The notes beneath the pieces are model-generated. The model was not told the origin of the DNA. It did not search any database and saw only the letters and a program-made list of their open reading frames with translations. Shown one piece after another: positions 1-8,616 of a stretch of 56,134 nucleotides of DNA. The stretch covers positions 1-56,134 of the forward strand of contig VEQT01000010.1 of assembly GCA_018883065.1 (NCBI GenBank), written 5' to 3'. The position numbers and the translations under genes were made by a program. Each line of letters starts with the position of its first letter. Positions within the stretch are counted from its first letter, which is position 1. This DNA is from Flavobacterium sp. (GTDB lineage: Bacteria; Bacteroidota; Bacteroidia; Flavobacteriales; Flavobacteriaceae).

Positions 1-1973
1 TAGAGGGTACCGTTAATGAGACTCGACTTGCCGCTGCCCGACACGCCGGTTACACAAACTAAACAACCCAACGGAATACGAAGCGTTACATTTTTTAAAT
101 TATTTCCTTGTGCTCCTGAGAGTACAATTTCTTTTCCATTGCCTGTTCTGCGAGTACTCGGAATTGGAATACTGAGTTTACCATTTAAGTAATTGGCTGT
201 TAAGGTGTCTTCGTTCAATAACTGTTTAGGTGTTCCTTGGCTGATAATTTCTCCGCCAAATTTACCCGCTTTGGGACCAATGTCAATTACGTAATCGGCT
301 CGTTCAATCATGTCTTTGTCGTGCTCAACTACCAATACAGAATTTCCAATATCACGCAATTGTTCGAGTGAATGAATGAGTTTGGTGTTGTCGCGCTGGT
401 GTAACCCAATGCTAGGCTCGTCTAATATATAAAGCACGCCCACCAATTGAGAGCCAATTTGCGTAGCCAATCGAATGCGTTGCGCTTCGCCGCCTGATAA
501 AGATTTGGACGAACGGTTGAGTGCCAAATAATCTAAGCCTACATTGACCAAAAAATGCAATCGGTCTTTAATTTCTTTGACCACTTCAGTTGCAATAGCT
601 TGTTGTTTGGTAGTGAGTTGTGTTTGCAATGAATCAAACCAATTGCTCAAATCAATGATATCCAAACTAGCTAATTCGGCGATGTTTTTATCGAGGAGTT
701 TGAAATGCAGTGCTTCTTTTTTTAAACGGCTCCCTTCGCAATCAGGGCAAGGAACTTCGTCCATGAAGGCAGCAGCCCAGCGTTTAATGCTAGAGGAACC
801 ACTTTCATCGTGTTGGTTTTTGATAAAATTAGCAATGCCTTCAAAATCGATTTTGTATTCTTTGGTTACGCCCAACGTTTTGGATGCTACCGAGAACTTT
901 TCTTTGCCGCCTTGCATAATAATTTCCATGGCCTCAGCTGGAATGGCCGAAATGGGATCAGTGAGTTGAAAATTGAATTTCTCACCAATTATATCCAACT
1001 GTTTAAAAATCCAGGTGTTTTTGTATTCGCCCAAAGGAGCAAAACCGCCCGCTTTGATTGATAATTTCGAATCAGGAACTATTTTACTGGGATTAATCTG
1101 GTTAATTGTGCCCAACCCATTGCAACTCGGACAAGCCCCTTTTGGCGAATTAAAGGAAAACAAATTCGGTTCGGGATTGGGGTAGGAAATTCCTGTGCTA
1201 GGACACATTAAGTTACGGCTAAAGTAGCGCACTTCTTGACTGTCTTGAGCCAGCAGCATCAGAATGTTATCGCCGTGGTGCATGGCGGTTTGTATACTTT
1301 CTTGCAAACGTTTTTCCTGATCAGGTGACTGATCTAATACTAAGCGATCAATTACCATTTCGATGTCGTGGGTTTTGTATCGATCGAGTTTCATGCCGGG
1401 CGTAATATCGGTGATTTCGCCATTTACACGCACTTTTACAAATCCTTGTTTGGCTATTTGCTGAAACAATTCGCCATAATGTCCCTTGCGCGCTCGAATT
1501 ACAGGAGCTAATAAAATTATTTTTTGATTGGCGTATTCTTGTTCAATTAGTGATTTTATGTGCTCATCCGAATACGAAACCATTTTTTCTCCTGTGTTGT
1601 AGCTATAGGCATCGGCGGCACGGGCATATAACAAGCGCAAAAAATCGTAGATTTCGGTAATGGTGCCTACAGTTGAACGCGGACTTTTGCTGGTGGTTTT
1701 TTGTTCGATGGCAATTACAGGTGACAGCCCATCAATCTTATCAACATCAGGTCGTTCTAAACCGCCCAAAAATTGACGTGCATAGGCCGAAAAGGTTTCA
1801 ATATAGCGGCGTTGACCTTCGGCATAAATAGTATCAAAGGCCAGTGATGACTTGCCCGATCCCGAAAGCCCTGTAATCACTACCAATTGATCGCGGGGAA
1901 TGGAGATGTCTATATTTTTTAGGTTGTGCACGCGCGCGCCCAATACCTCGATGGTTCCGTCGGTTTGTGTCAT
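1..1973 (-). CDS. uvrA: UvrA, excinuclease ABC subunit A (3' end cut by window edge)
   Basis: Damage-recognition ATPase of nucleotide excision repair, acting as a dimer that loads UvrB on DNA. About 657 N-terminal codons are present of a protein that is usually about 940 residues. The start ATG at 1973 gives MTQTDGTIEVLGARVHNLKN. The first Walker A (GLSGSGKSS), the signature LSGGEAQRIRLA, the Walker B region (LYILDEPSIGLH) and the second Walker A (GVSGSGKSSLING) are all readable. The sequence runs off the window at that second Walker A. The first zinc module reads CPSTG then CPSCNGLG, so one cysteine of the usual CxxC pair is replaced by Thr. The TAnnTTTG promoter box lies 16 bp upstream of the start. 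The identification is certain; only the end is missing. Confidence 0.97.
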   Translation of the reverse strand, partial: MTQTDGTIEVLGARVHNLKNIDISIPRDQLVVITGLSGSGKSSLAFDTIYAEGQRRYIETFSAYARQFLGGLERPDVDKIDGLSPVIAIEQKTTSKSPRSTVGTITEIYDFLRLLYARAADAYSYNTGEKMVSYSDEHIKSLIEQEYANQKIILLAPVIRARKGHYGELFQQIAKQGFVKVRVNGEITDITPGMKLDRYKTHDIEMVIDRLVLDQSPDQEKRLQESIQTAMHHGDNILMLLAQDSQEVRYFSRNLMCPSTGISYPNPEPNLFSFNSPKGACPSCNGLGTINQINPSKIVPDSKLSIKAGGFAPLGEYKNTWIFKQLDIIGEKFNFQLTDPISAIPAEAMEIIMQGGKEKFSVASKTLGVTKEYKIDFEGIANFIKNQHDESGSSSIKRWAAAFMDEVPCPDCEGSRLKKEALHFKLLDKNIAELASLDIIDLSNWFDSLQTQLTTKQQAIATEVVKEIKDRLHFLVNVGLDYLALNRSSKSLSGGEAQRIRLATQIGSQLVGVLYILDEPSIGLHQRDNTKLIHSLEQLRDIGNSVLVVEHDKDMIERADYVIDIGPKAGKFGGEIISQGTPKQLLNEDTLTANYLNGKLSIPIPSTRRTGNGKEIVLSGAQGNNLKNVTLRIPLGCLVCVTGVSGSGKSSLINGTL

Positions 1974-1988
1974 GGTTTTGCAAAGAGG

Positions 1989-1996
1989 CAAAAGTA
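1989..1996 (-). promoter_or_regulatory. Predicted -7 promoter box of uvrA
   Basis: TACTTTTG on the minus strand matches the Bacteroidota -7 consensus TAnnTTTG and lies 16 bp before the uvrA ATG. No TTTG is found at the usual -33 spacing. That zone is occupied by the heptamer array at 2000-2041. Confidence 0.55.
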
Positions 1997-1999
1997 GTG

Positions 2000-2041
2000 T
2001 TTAGATTTTTGATTTTTAACTGTTGATTGTTGATTTTTGAA
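2000..2041. repeat. Heptanucleotide tandem array upstream of uvrA
   Basis: Six degenerate 7-bp units can be read in register: TTTAGAT, TTTTGAT, TTTTAAC, TGTTGAT, TGTTGAT, TTTTGAA. It fills the position where the -33 region of the uvrA promoter would lie. It is the first of several arrays with different sequence and the same 7-bp period. Confidence 0.65.
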
Positions 2042-2078
2042 TCTCCCGCGAACACTATTTTGAGTTGGAAAATAGTGA

Positions 2079-2504
2079 AAAATACACGAGACTCATGACT
2101 GTTCTATGTAAGTACCCGAAAACAGACAACGGACAACGGACAACAAAAGAGGAGAGACTGATAGATGAGAGATTCAAGACTGTTCTATGAAAACCACCTA
2201 CAACCTAACACCTACAACCTACCACCTAAATAGACTAGCAGATAACAGATTCAAGACTGCTCCAAGAAAGAAAACCTGAAACCTGAAACTTGAAACCTAC
2301 GAGCAAAATAGACTAGCAGACACGAGATCAAGACTGTTTTTCAATTTGACATCTAAAACACACCCCCAGCCCCTCTCAAGAGGGGAGTTCAAAAGTCATA
2401 AAGTCATAAAGTCTAAAGTCATAAAGTCTAAAGTCTTAAAGTCTTAAAGTCTAAAGTCCACTCACAGAAATAACTCATAACTCATAATTCATAACTCATA
2501 ATTA
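2079..2504. repeat. Composite repeat region: four related modules alternating with heptamer arrays
   Basis: This gap between uvrA and the chloride channel gene holds no credible gene. Heptamer arrays are readable at 2126-2146 (ACAACGG), 2197-2231 (CCTACAA and variants), 2272-2298 (AAACCTG), about 2391-2458 (TAAAGTC, with some 8-bp units) and 2470-2504 (ATAACTC). Between the first ones lie four diverged copies of a module of about 30 bp ending in TCAAGACTGTTCTATGA or similar. The copies start near 2079, 2157, 2228 and 2305. A short inverted repeat (CCCCTCTCAAGAGGGG) lies near 2371-2386. No coding frame or RNA gene was recognised. Confidence 0.7.
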
Positions 2505-2509
2505 ATTAA

Positions 2510-4294
2510 TTACTCAATCACCATCGACTTCAATTGCTCTCGATAGGCTTCTAGGGCCGCCGATTTGGAGATGAAACCAAAGTACTGGCCTTGTTTTAAA
2601 ACTGGCAGAAAAACTTGAGTGGTTTTTTCAAATTTGCGCATCACTTGTTCCATCGAATCGTTGCTGGTAACATAGGCTTCGGGTGCCCGCATAATTTCGT
2701 GAATATAGGTGTATTTTACTTTGAACGAGTTGAATACTATTTCTCGAATATCATTGAAGTTAACCAATCCAATCAGTTGATTTTCTGCGTTTAAAACCGC
2801 AAAAAGTTCTTGGTTTGAATTGGATATCATGCCCACCAAACGTTCTAAATTTTCATCGGGAGTAAGTGTCAATTTATCGGCCTGAATAAGCGATTCGGTA
2901 TGTAAGCTGGCCAAGATATTGGTGTCTTTGTTGCTGGTAAATACGTTGCCCGATTTGGCCAATTTTTTTACATCGAGCGAATGCTTTTCAAATTTTTTGG
3001 ATATCGCATAGCTAATTGACGATACGATCATTAAGGGAACCATTAAAGAGTAGCCGCCCGTAATTTCGGCTATTAGGAAAATCGCGGTGAGTGGAGCATG
3101 AAACAAGCCACTCAAAATGCCTGACATACCTACTAAAATGAAATTTTCTACTGGTAATTTTGACATGCCCAACCAATTAAACACCTTGGCAAATACAAAG
3201 CCAGCGTAGGATCCCATGAAAAGTGATGGTGCAAAATTGCCGCCATTTCCGCCGCTACCAAAAGTAATTCCTGTAGCAAAAACCTTTAAGAATAAAGCCA
3301 AACCAATGAATAGAAGTAAAGCCAATTTGTTGTGTCTAAAGTCGCCAAACAAGGTGTTTTCTAATAATGCACCAGGATCAGTGCCGGCCAACACGCGGAT
3401 GCTCTCGTAGCCCTCGCCAAACAACACGGGAAATACAAAAATGAGTACGCCGAGTAGGGTAGCACCAAAAAGTGCTTTGTTGTAAATTTTCCACTTGAGT
3501 CGGCCAAAAATACTTTCCAATCGTTGAAAATTCTTGGCATAATACACCGATAAAAATCCGGTAAATATGCCTAATCCGGCATAAAAAGGAATATTACGCA
3601 CCGCAAAAGTCTGGGCATGAGTAAAATTGAGCAATACACTTTCATCCAACACCAAGGTAGAAACCAAGGCACCTGTGGCTGCGGCAATCATAATAGGCGT
3701 AAAGGCCGCAATGCTCACATCGACTAAAAGTACTTCAATGGCAAACAAAACTCCGGCAATGGGCGCATTAAAAGCCGCAGCAATGCCGGCAGCCACACCA
3801 CAACCTATTAATAAAGTGCGGTCGTTGTAGGATAAACTGTATCGTTGGGCATAATTGGATCCAAAGGCAGCTCCGGTAATTACAATGGGGCTTTCCATTC
3901 CTGCCGATCCACCCAAACCTACTGTGAGCGAGCTGGTCACGATTTGTGCATACATTTGCTTGCGCGGAATCACGCTCCCTTTTTTGGCTACCGCATATAA
4001 AATTTGTGAGGTGCCTTTTTCGATTGTTCCGCCCAATATGCGCTTGATTACCCATACTGTGAGTAAAATGCCGACGATGGGTAAAATACTGTTGATGAAA
4101 CTTAATTTTAAAATGGCATTAATTGAGGTGGCAAACGAAAAAACCCAGTGCGCAAAGGCTTTTAGTATAATCACAGCCCAAGCAGCCGAGATGCCCACCA
4201 ATACGCTCGACAAAAAGATAAATTGCTTGGCAGACAATTTAGATTGTCCCCAAACAACTATGTTTTCAATTGATCGAACGAATTTTTTCAGCAT
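2510..4294 (-). CDS. ClC-family chloride channel/transporter with C-terminal CBS domains
   Basis: 594-residue membrane protein of the ClC family: a hydrophobic core to about residue 440 followed by a cytoplasmic CBS pair (about 455-594). The anion-path motifs are present in modified form. GREGP is replaced by GMESP, keeping the gating glutamate (about E134). The third motif is well kept as GSGGNGGNFAPSLF. The first motif GSGIP is replaced by GTSQI. The glutamate suggests a Cl-/H+ exchanger, but this is inference. CBS domains usually bind adenine nucleotides and gate the pore. A TAAATTTG promoter box lies just upstream, so the gene probably forms its own transcript. The family is certain; ion specificity is not. 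Confidence 0.9.
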   Translation of the reverse strand: MLKKFVRSIENIVVWGQSKLSAKQFIFLSSVLVGISAAWAVIILKAFAHWVFSFATSINAILKLSFINSILPIVGILLTVWVIKRILGGTIEKGTSQILYAVAKKGSVIPRKQMYAQIVTSSLTVGLGGSAGMESPIVITGAAFGSNYAQRYSLSYNDRTLLIGCGVAAGIAAAFNAPIAGVLFAIEVLLVDVSIAAFTPIMIAAATGALVSTLVLDESVLLNFTHAQTFAVRNIPFYAGLGIFTGFLSVYYAKNFQRLESIFGRLKWKIYNKALFGATLLGVLIFVFPVLFGEGYESIRVLAGTDPGALLENTLFGDFRHNKLALLLFIGLALFLKVFATGITFGSGGNGGNFAPSLFMGSYAGFVFAKVFNWLGMSKLPVENFILVGMSGILSGLFHAPLTAIFLIAEITGGYSLMVPLMIVSSISYAISKKFEKHSLDVKKLAKSGNVFTSNKDTNILASLHTESLIQADKLTLTPDENLERLVGMISNSNQELFAVLNAENQLIGLVNFNDIREIVFNSFKVKYTYIHEIMRAPEAYVTSNDSMEQVMRKFEKTTQVFLPVLKQGQYFGFISKSAALEAYREQLKSMVIE

Positions 4295-4312
4295 TTTTTA
4301 AAATTTGAATCG

Positions 4313-4320
4313 CAAATTTA
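4313..4320 (-). promoter_or_regulatory. Predicted -7 box of the ClC gene
   Basis: TAAATTTG on the minus strand, 18 bp before the ATG at 4294, matches TAnnTTTG. No -33 TTTG is seen at the ideal spacing. Confidence 0.45.
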
Positions 4321-4331
4321 GTACTAATCGA

Positions 4332-5003
4332 TTAGCATGCAACATGTTTTAACGCTTCCTTTTTGCTTAAAGGTTTGAGCGTATTTGTAGCTACAAATTC
4401 TTCAACTGCAATTGGGTTGCAGCGATGGTATTCGCGTAAGGCCCAGCCAATGGATTTTTGGATAAAAAACTCTTTTGAGTGTGCGTGTTTTAGGCATTCG
4501 GCAAAAAGTAAATCGCCATTGGTATTGGTTTTGTAACCCAATTGAAAAATGATGGCCGAACGATTCAGCCATAGATTAGAGCTATTTGAATAGCGCTCGA
4601 TAACGGTATAGGTTTCTGCTTGAAAATGCTGCAAATACCCACCCAACAAGTATTTCGCAATTGTATCTACACTATCCCACCAGGAATTGGTGACCAAGAA
4701 CTTTTCGATGAGTACTAAATCACTTTTTTGCCAGTTTTTGGGCAATAATTTTTGTAAAATTTCAATGCCACAATAGTGCAATTCCCGTTGGGGTTGAGAA
4801 AATAATTCCCACGCAATGGTTCTGAAATCTTGCGCTATTTCGGTTTTGTGTTTATCGAATAGTGCTTTAAAAGTAGCTCTACGTGGCGTGGATTGAATGC
4901 CGTAAAATTTAAAATGATATTTCAAATAAGCCTCCATTTGATGTGCGCGATCAGGGTTATGCTGCTGCTCATAAGCGGCTAAAAGTTCGGGTATAAACGG
5001 CAT
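4332..5003 (-). CDS. DNA alkylation repair protein, AlkD-like HEAT-repeat glycosylase
   Basis: 223 residues, typical for the family. AlkD-type proteins are all-helical HEAT-like folds that excise alkylated (3-methyl or 7-methyl) purines from DNA. Family hallmarks are visible: WWDSVD near the middle, followed by WLNRSAI, then FFIQKSIGWALREY towards the C-terminus. It overlaps the end of the upstream acyl-carrier phosphodiesterase-like gene by 25 bp, so the two are probably translated from one message. Family membership is solid; the exact lesion spectrum cannot be told. Confidence 0.9.
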   Translation of the reverse strand: MPFIPELLAAYEQQHNPDRAHQMEAYLKYHFKFYGIQSTPRRATFKALFDKHKTEIAQDFRTIAWELFSQPQRELHYCGIEILQKLLPKNWQKSDLVLIEKFLVTNSWWDSVDTIAKYLLGGYLQHFQAETYTVIERYSNSSNLWLNRSAIIFQLGYKTNTNGDLLFAECLKHAHSKEFFIQKSIGWALREYHRCNPIAVEEFVATNTLKPLSKKEALKHVAC

Positions 5004-5584
5004 AATTCGAGTATTTTTTGGTTAGAAAATTCTTGAATTTCGGTATAAAACTGACGAAATTCATCTTGAAATTCAGGGTAAAATTGGTTTAGTTCCTGAA
5101 TTGAATCTTGCATGCGAGTATTTCTTCCGATGCGACGGTCCATCTGGACTAAAATTCGGGCAATACCATCGGTATATTGGTAATTAAACAGCCAATTTTG
5201 TTGTACCATAAAGGGTAACATGTGCTTTGTTTTCTCGGTTAAGGAATCAGAATTGTTTTCTAAAAAACGATAAAAGTCTTGGGTAAAATTAGCCAACGAA
5301 TTATCGCTATAATCTTGGAAATTTTTGGCCAAAAAATGGTCGTAAAATACATCGACAATCACGCCCGAATAATGATGATAGTGGGCATGCAATCGTTTGG
5401 TGCTGCGTCGAAATAGGGGATGTGCATCGGTAAACGTATCAATCGCTCGATGCAATAAGATGCCAATTTGAATTTCGTTTGGGTAGTGCAAATAGTTTTT
5501 TCCACGCACTGTATCGGCCATAAAGTTACCGGTTTGTACCCATTGGTTGTGGCCAGAAAGATGAATGTGTGCGAGAAAATTCAA
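4979..5584 (-). CDS. ACP phosphodiesterase-like protein (AcpH/DUF479 family), TTG start
   Basis: 201 residues. The start MNFLAHIHLS and the following GNFMADTVRG are the signature of the AcpH family, whose E. coli member removes 4'-phosphopantetheine from acyl carrier protein. The family start falls on a TTG codon at 5584, with no in-frame ATG close upstream, so a TTG start is assigned. The histidine-rich segment LHAHYHHYSG and the DVFYDHFLA stretch probably supply metal ligands. The gene overlaps the alkD-like gene downstream. True substrate in Bacteroidota is unproven. Confidence 0.82.
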   Translation of the reverse strand: MNFLAHIHLSGHNQWVQTGNFMADTVRGKNYLHYPNEIQIGILLHRAIDTFTDAHPLFRRSTKRLHAHYHHYSGVIVDVFYDHFLAKNFQDYSDNSLANFTQDFYRFLENNSDSLTEKTKHMLPFMVQQNWLFNYQYTDGIARILVQMDRRIGRNTRMQDSIQELNQFYPEFQDEFRQFYTEIQEFSNQKILELCRLYPNF

Positions 5585-5688
5585 GTGCTGTAAACTTAGG
5601 TTGGTAAAAATAACATGTTTTGCTTGATATGCCTGTAATACACCTAAAAACTTACGCTTAAAATCAATTTATTTTTGGGAACTAATCC

Positions 5689-5696
5689 TATATTTG
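5689..5696 (+). promoter_or_regulatory. Predicted -7 box of glmM
   Basis: TATATTTG matches TAnnTTTG and lies 24 bp before the glmM ATG. A TTTG occurs upstream, but only 11 bp away instead of about 19, so only the -7 element is assigned. Confidence 0.55.
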
Positions 5697-5720
5697 TGCA
5701 CCCAATTAAATTAAATTTAG

Positions 5721-7115
5721 ATGACTTTAATCAAATCAATTTCCGGCATACGCGGAACCATAGGCGGACAAGTTGGCGATAATTTAACACCAGTAGACGC
5801 GGTGAAATTTGCTTCGGCTTATGGCACGTGGATCAAGCAACAAGTAAAAGTAGAAACCGGAAAAGTGACCGTCGTGATTGGTCGTGATGCCCGAATTTCG
5901 GGACCAATGATACACAATTTGGTGATGAATACTTTGATTGGTTTGGGCATAGACGTGATTGATTTGGGTTTATCGACAACCCCTACCGTAGAAATTGCGG
6001 TGCCTTTAGAAAAAGCACAAGGTGGAATTATTTTGACCGCTTCGCACAACCCCAAACAATGGAATGCCTTGAAATTATTGAACCACAAAGGTGAATTTTT
6101 GAGTGGTGCCGATGGCGCGCAAATACTAGCCATTGCCGAGGCAGAAGCTTTTGATTTCTCGGAAGTGGATGACTTAGGAACAGTTACGGTAAATGACGCC
6201 TATATGGATATTCATATTGATGAAGTTTTGCAATTGCCTTTGGTTGATGCAGAAGCTGTCGCCAAACGCAAATTTAAAGTAGTAGTTGATGCTGTGAATT
6301 CTTCTGGTGGAATTATTATCCCGAGTTTATTGGAGCAAATGGGCGTTGAAGTCGTAAAATTATACTGCGAACCCAACGGACATTTTCCACACAATCCCGA
6401 ACCTTTAAAAGAGCATTTGGGCGATATCTGCGAGTTGGTTGTTCGTGAAAAAGCCGATTTTGGTATCGTGGTTGATCCCGATGTAGATCGTTTGGCTTTT
6501 ATCTCAAACGACGGCGAAATGTTTGGCGAAGAATATACCTTGGTAGCTGTTGCTGATTATGTATTGAGCAAAACCCCAGGAAATACTGTTTCTAATCTGT
6601 CTTCCTCCCGTGCCTTGCGCGACATTACCACTAAACACAACGGATCGTACCAAGCCAGTGCAGTAGGTGAGGTGAATGTAGTGGAACTCATGAAAAGCAC
6701 AAATGCTATTATTGGTGGCGAAGGCAATGGCGGAATCATTTACCCAGAATTGCATTATGGTCGTGATAGTTTGGTGGGCGTAGCTTTGTTCTTAACGTAT
6801 TTGGCAAATCAAGAACATACAGTTGCTCAATTGCGTGCTAGTTATCCGCAATACTACATGAGTAAAAACAAAATTGAACTCACCCTAACCTTGGACGTAG
6901 ATGCCATATTGGAAGCCATGTCCAAAAAATACCAACACGAAGACATTTCAACGATTGATGGTGTAAAAATTGATTTCCCAACGGAGTGGGTGCATTTGCG
7001 CAAATCAAATACCGAACCAATTATCCGTATTTATACGGAAGCCCCAACCCAAGCCGAAGCGGATGCTTTGGCATTTAGAATCATTGATGAAATAAAGGCT
7101 GTCGCCGGTTTATAA
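5721..7115 (+). CDS. glmM: Phosphoglucosamine mutase
   Basis: 464-residue alpha-D-phosphohexomutase that converts glucosamine-6-phosphate to glucosamine-1-phosphate for UDP-GlcNAc, feeding peptidoglycan and lipid A synthesis. All four functional loops are readable: the phosphoserine loop TASHNPKQWNALK, the Mg-binding loop DPDVDRLAF, the sugar-binding loop GEGNGGIIYPE, and the phosphate-binding loop RKSNTEPIIRIY near the C-terminus. The GlmM assignment rather than phosphomannomutase follows the Bacteroidota family with this TASHNPKQWNALK loop and is somewhat less certain than the fold. The next gene starts one base after the stop, so they are co-transcribed. Confidence 0.88.
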   Translation: MTLIKSISGIRGTIGGQVGDNLTPVDAVKFASAYGTWIKQQVKVETGKVTVVIGRDARISGPMIHNLVMNTLIGLGIDVIDLGLSTTPTVEIAVPLEKAQGGIILTASHNPKQWNALKLLNHKGEFLSGADGAQILAIAEAEAFDFSEVDDLGTVTVNDAYMDIHIDEVLQLPLVDAEAVAKRKFKVVVDAVNSSGGIIIPSLLEQMGVEVVKLYCEPNGHFPHNPEPLKEHLGDICELVVREKADFGIVVDPDVDRLAFISNDGEMFGEEYTLVAVADYVLSKTPGNTVSNLSSSRALRDITTKHNGSYQASAVGEVNVVELMKSTNAIIGGEGNGGIIYPELHYGRDSLVGVALFLTYLANQEHTVAQLRASYPQYYMSKNKIELTLTLDVDAILEAMSKKYQHEDISTIDGVKIDFPTEWVHLRKSNTEPIIRIYTEAPTQAEADALAFRIIDEIKAVAGL

Positions 7116-7116
7116 G

Positions 7117-8613
7117 ATGCAAACAACAGCAAGTCCTCATCTTTCTACAGACTTAGAAACCTATTTTGCCCCTTTTCGGGAGCAGATTGTGGGTATCAAT
7201 CAAACTTTTAACTCACCATATGGAGAGCAAAAAATAATCTATACTGATTGGACCGCCAGTGGTCGTTTGTACTTGCCCATAGAAGAAAGTTTGTTGCATA
7301 AATTTGGTCCGTATGTGGCCAATACGCATACTGAAACTACCGAGTCGGGAACGGCGATGACCAAGGCCTATCACCATGCACGTCAACTTATCAAGAAACA
7401 TGTCAATGCTAGTGTTGCCGATGTATTAATCACCGAAGGCAGTGGTATGACAGGTGTGGTAAATAAATTACAACGTATTTTAGGACTCAAAGTTCCGGAG
7501 CGTTTGCAAGGACAAATTACTATCCCAGCCGATCGACGACCGATTGTGTTTGTGTCGCACATGGAGCACCATTCCAATCAAACTTCGTGGCTGGAAACCA
7601 TTGCTGATGTCGAAGTGATTCCGGCTGATAAAGACGGTTTGTTTTCGTTGATTGAATTGCAACGCTTGTTGGATAAATATGAAAAACGTCCGCTAAAAAT
7701 TGCCTCAATCACCTCGTGTTCGAATGTGACAGGAATTCAGACACCCTACCACCAAGTAGCCAAATTGATGCACCAGCATAACGGTTTGTGTTTTGTGGAT
7801 TTCGCTTGTTCGGGGCCATATGTGTCCATTGATATGCATCCGGCTGATCCAAATTCTTATTTGGATGCTATCTTTTTTTCGCCACATAAGTTTTTGGGAG
7901 GTCCTGGAACTTCAGGTGTCTTGGTTTTTAATTCGCAGTTGTATCAAAATACAATTCCCGACAATCCCGGTGGCGGAACCGTAGCTTGGACCAATCCTTG
8001 GGGCGCACATAAATACATTGATAACATCGAAGAACGAGAAGATGGCGGAACGCCTGGTTTTTTACAAGTAATTAAAACCGCTTTGGCCATTCAACTCAAA
8101 GACAAAATGGGCATAGACAAGATATTGCAACGCGAGCACGAAATCTTGGATTATGTATTTGCTAGTTTGGCCCCGCATAAAAATATTGTGATTTTAGCGC
8201 CACAACACCAAAAGCGATTGGGCGTCGTTTCTTTTTATATTGAAGACTTGCATTTTAATTTGGGAGTGAAACTCTTAAACGACCGTTTTGGTATTCAGAT
8301 GCGCGGTGGTTGCAGTTGTGCTGGAACCTATGGGCATTATTTACTCAATGTTGATCGAGATTTATCAAACGCTTTGGTGTGTCAAATTGATGCCGGCGAT
8401 TTGATTCAAAAACCAGGTTGGATCCGGATGTCGTTTCATCCTACCACCACCAATTCCGAGATTGAATTTGTGTGTGAGAGCCTAATAAAATTGGCACAAA
8501 ACCATACGGAATGGTCAAAAGACTATGTCTATAACGCCAAAAGCAATGAGTTTGTACACCGTAATTTTGTGTCGACGGCCAACCAAATGGTACAAGACTG
8601 GTTTGAATTGTAG
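7117..8613 (+). CDS. Class V aminotransferase (cysteine desulfurase-like PLP enzyme)
   Basis: 498-residue PLP-dependent enzyme of the class V/cysteine desulfurase superfamily. The PLP lysine lies in SPHKFLGGPGTSG. A histidine-containing stretch (HMEHHSN) and the aspartate of FVDFACSG fit cofactor binding. A conserved cysteine region, RGGCSCAGTYGHYLL, corresponds to the region of the catalytic cysteine loop of desulfurases. It is longer than IscS/SufS (about 400 residues), with an extra C-terminal tail, so it is not the housekeeping desulfurase. It follows glmM by one base. It converges on the acyltransferase gene with only three bases between and no terminator. Substrate unknown. Confidence 0.83.
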   Translation: MQTTASPHLSTDLETYFAPFREQIVGINQTFNSPYGEQKIIYTDWTASGRLYLPIEESLLHKFGPYVANTHTETTESGTAMTKAYHHARQLIKKHVNASVADVLITEGSGMTGVVNKLQRILGLKVPERLQGQITIPADRRPIVFVSHMEHHSNQTSWLETIADVEVIPADKDGLFSLIELQRLLDKYEKRPLKIASITSCSNVTGIQTPYHQVAKLMHQHNGLCFVDFACSGPYVSIDMHPADPNSYLDAIFFSPHKFLGGPGTSGVLVFNSQLYQNTIPDNPGGGTVAWTNPWGAHKYIDNIEEREDGGTPGFLQVIKTALAIQLKDKMGIDKILQREHEILDYVFASLAPHKNIVILAPQHQKRLGVVSFYIEDLHFNLGVKLLNDRFGIQMRGGCSCAGTYGHYLLNVDRDLSNALVCQIDAGDLIQKPGWIRMSFHPTTTNSEIEFVCESLIKLAQNHTEWSKDYVYNAKSNEFVHRNFVSTANQMVQDWFEL

Positions 8614-8616
8614 GGA

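Noticed and set aside
544..969. 141-codon open frame on the plus strand
   Set aside because: It is antisense to uvrA, which is unambiguous over the same bases.
2079..2504. Possible CRISPR array because of alternating repeats
   Set aside because: The repeated modules are diverged, the arrays between them are themselves tandem heptamers, spacing is uneven and no cas genes are nearby.
3855..4301. 148-codon open frame on the plus strand
   Set aside because: It lies fully antisense to the ClC gene and has no start signal or domain.
7117..8613. Assignment as SufS or IscS
   Set aside because: The protein is about 100 residues longer than those enzymes and no suf or isc genes are nearby, so only the class V family was called.
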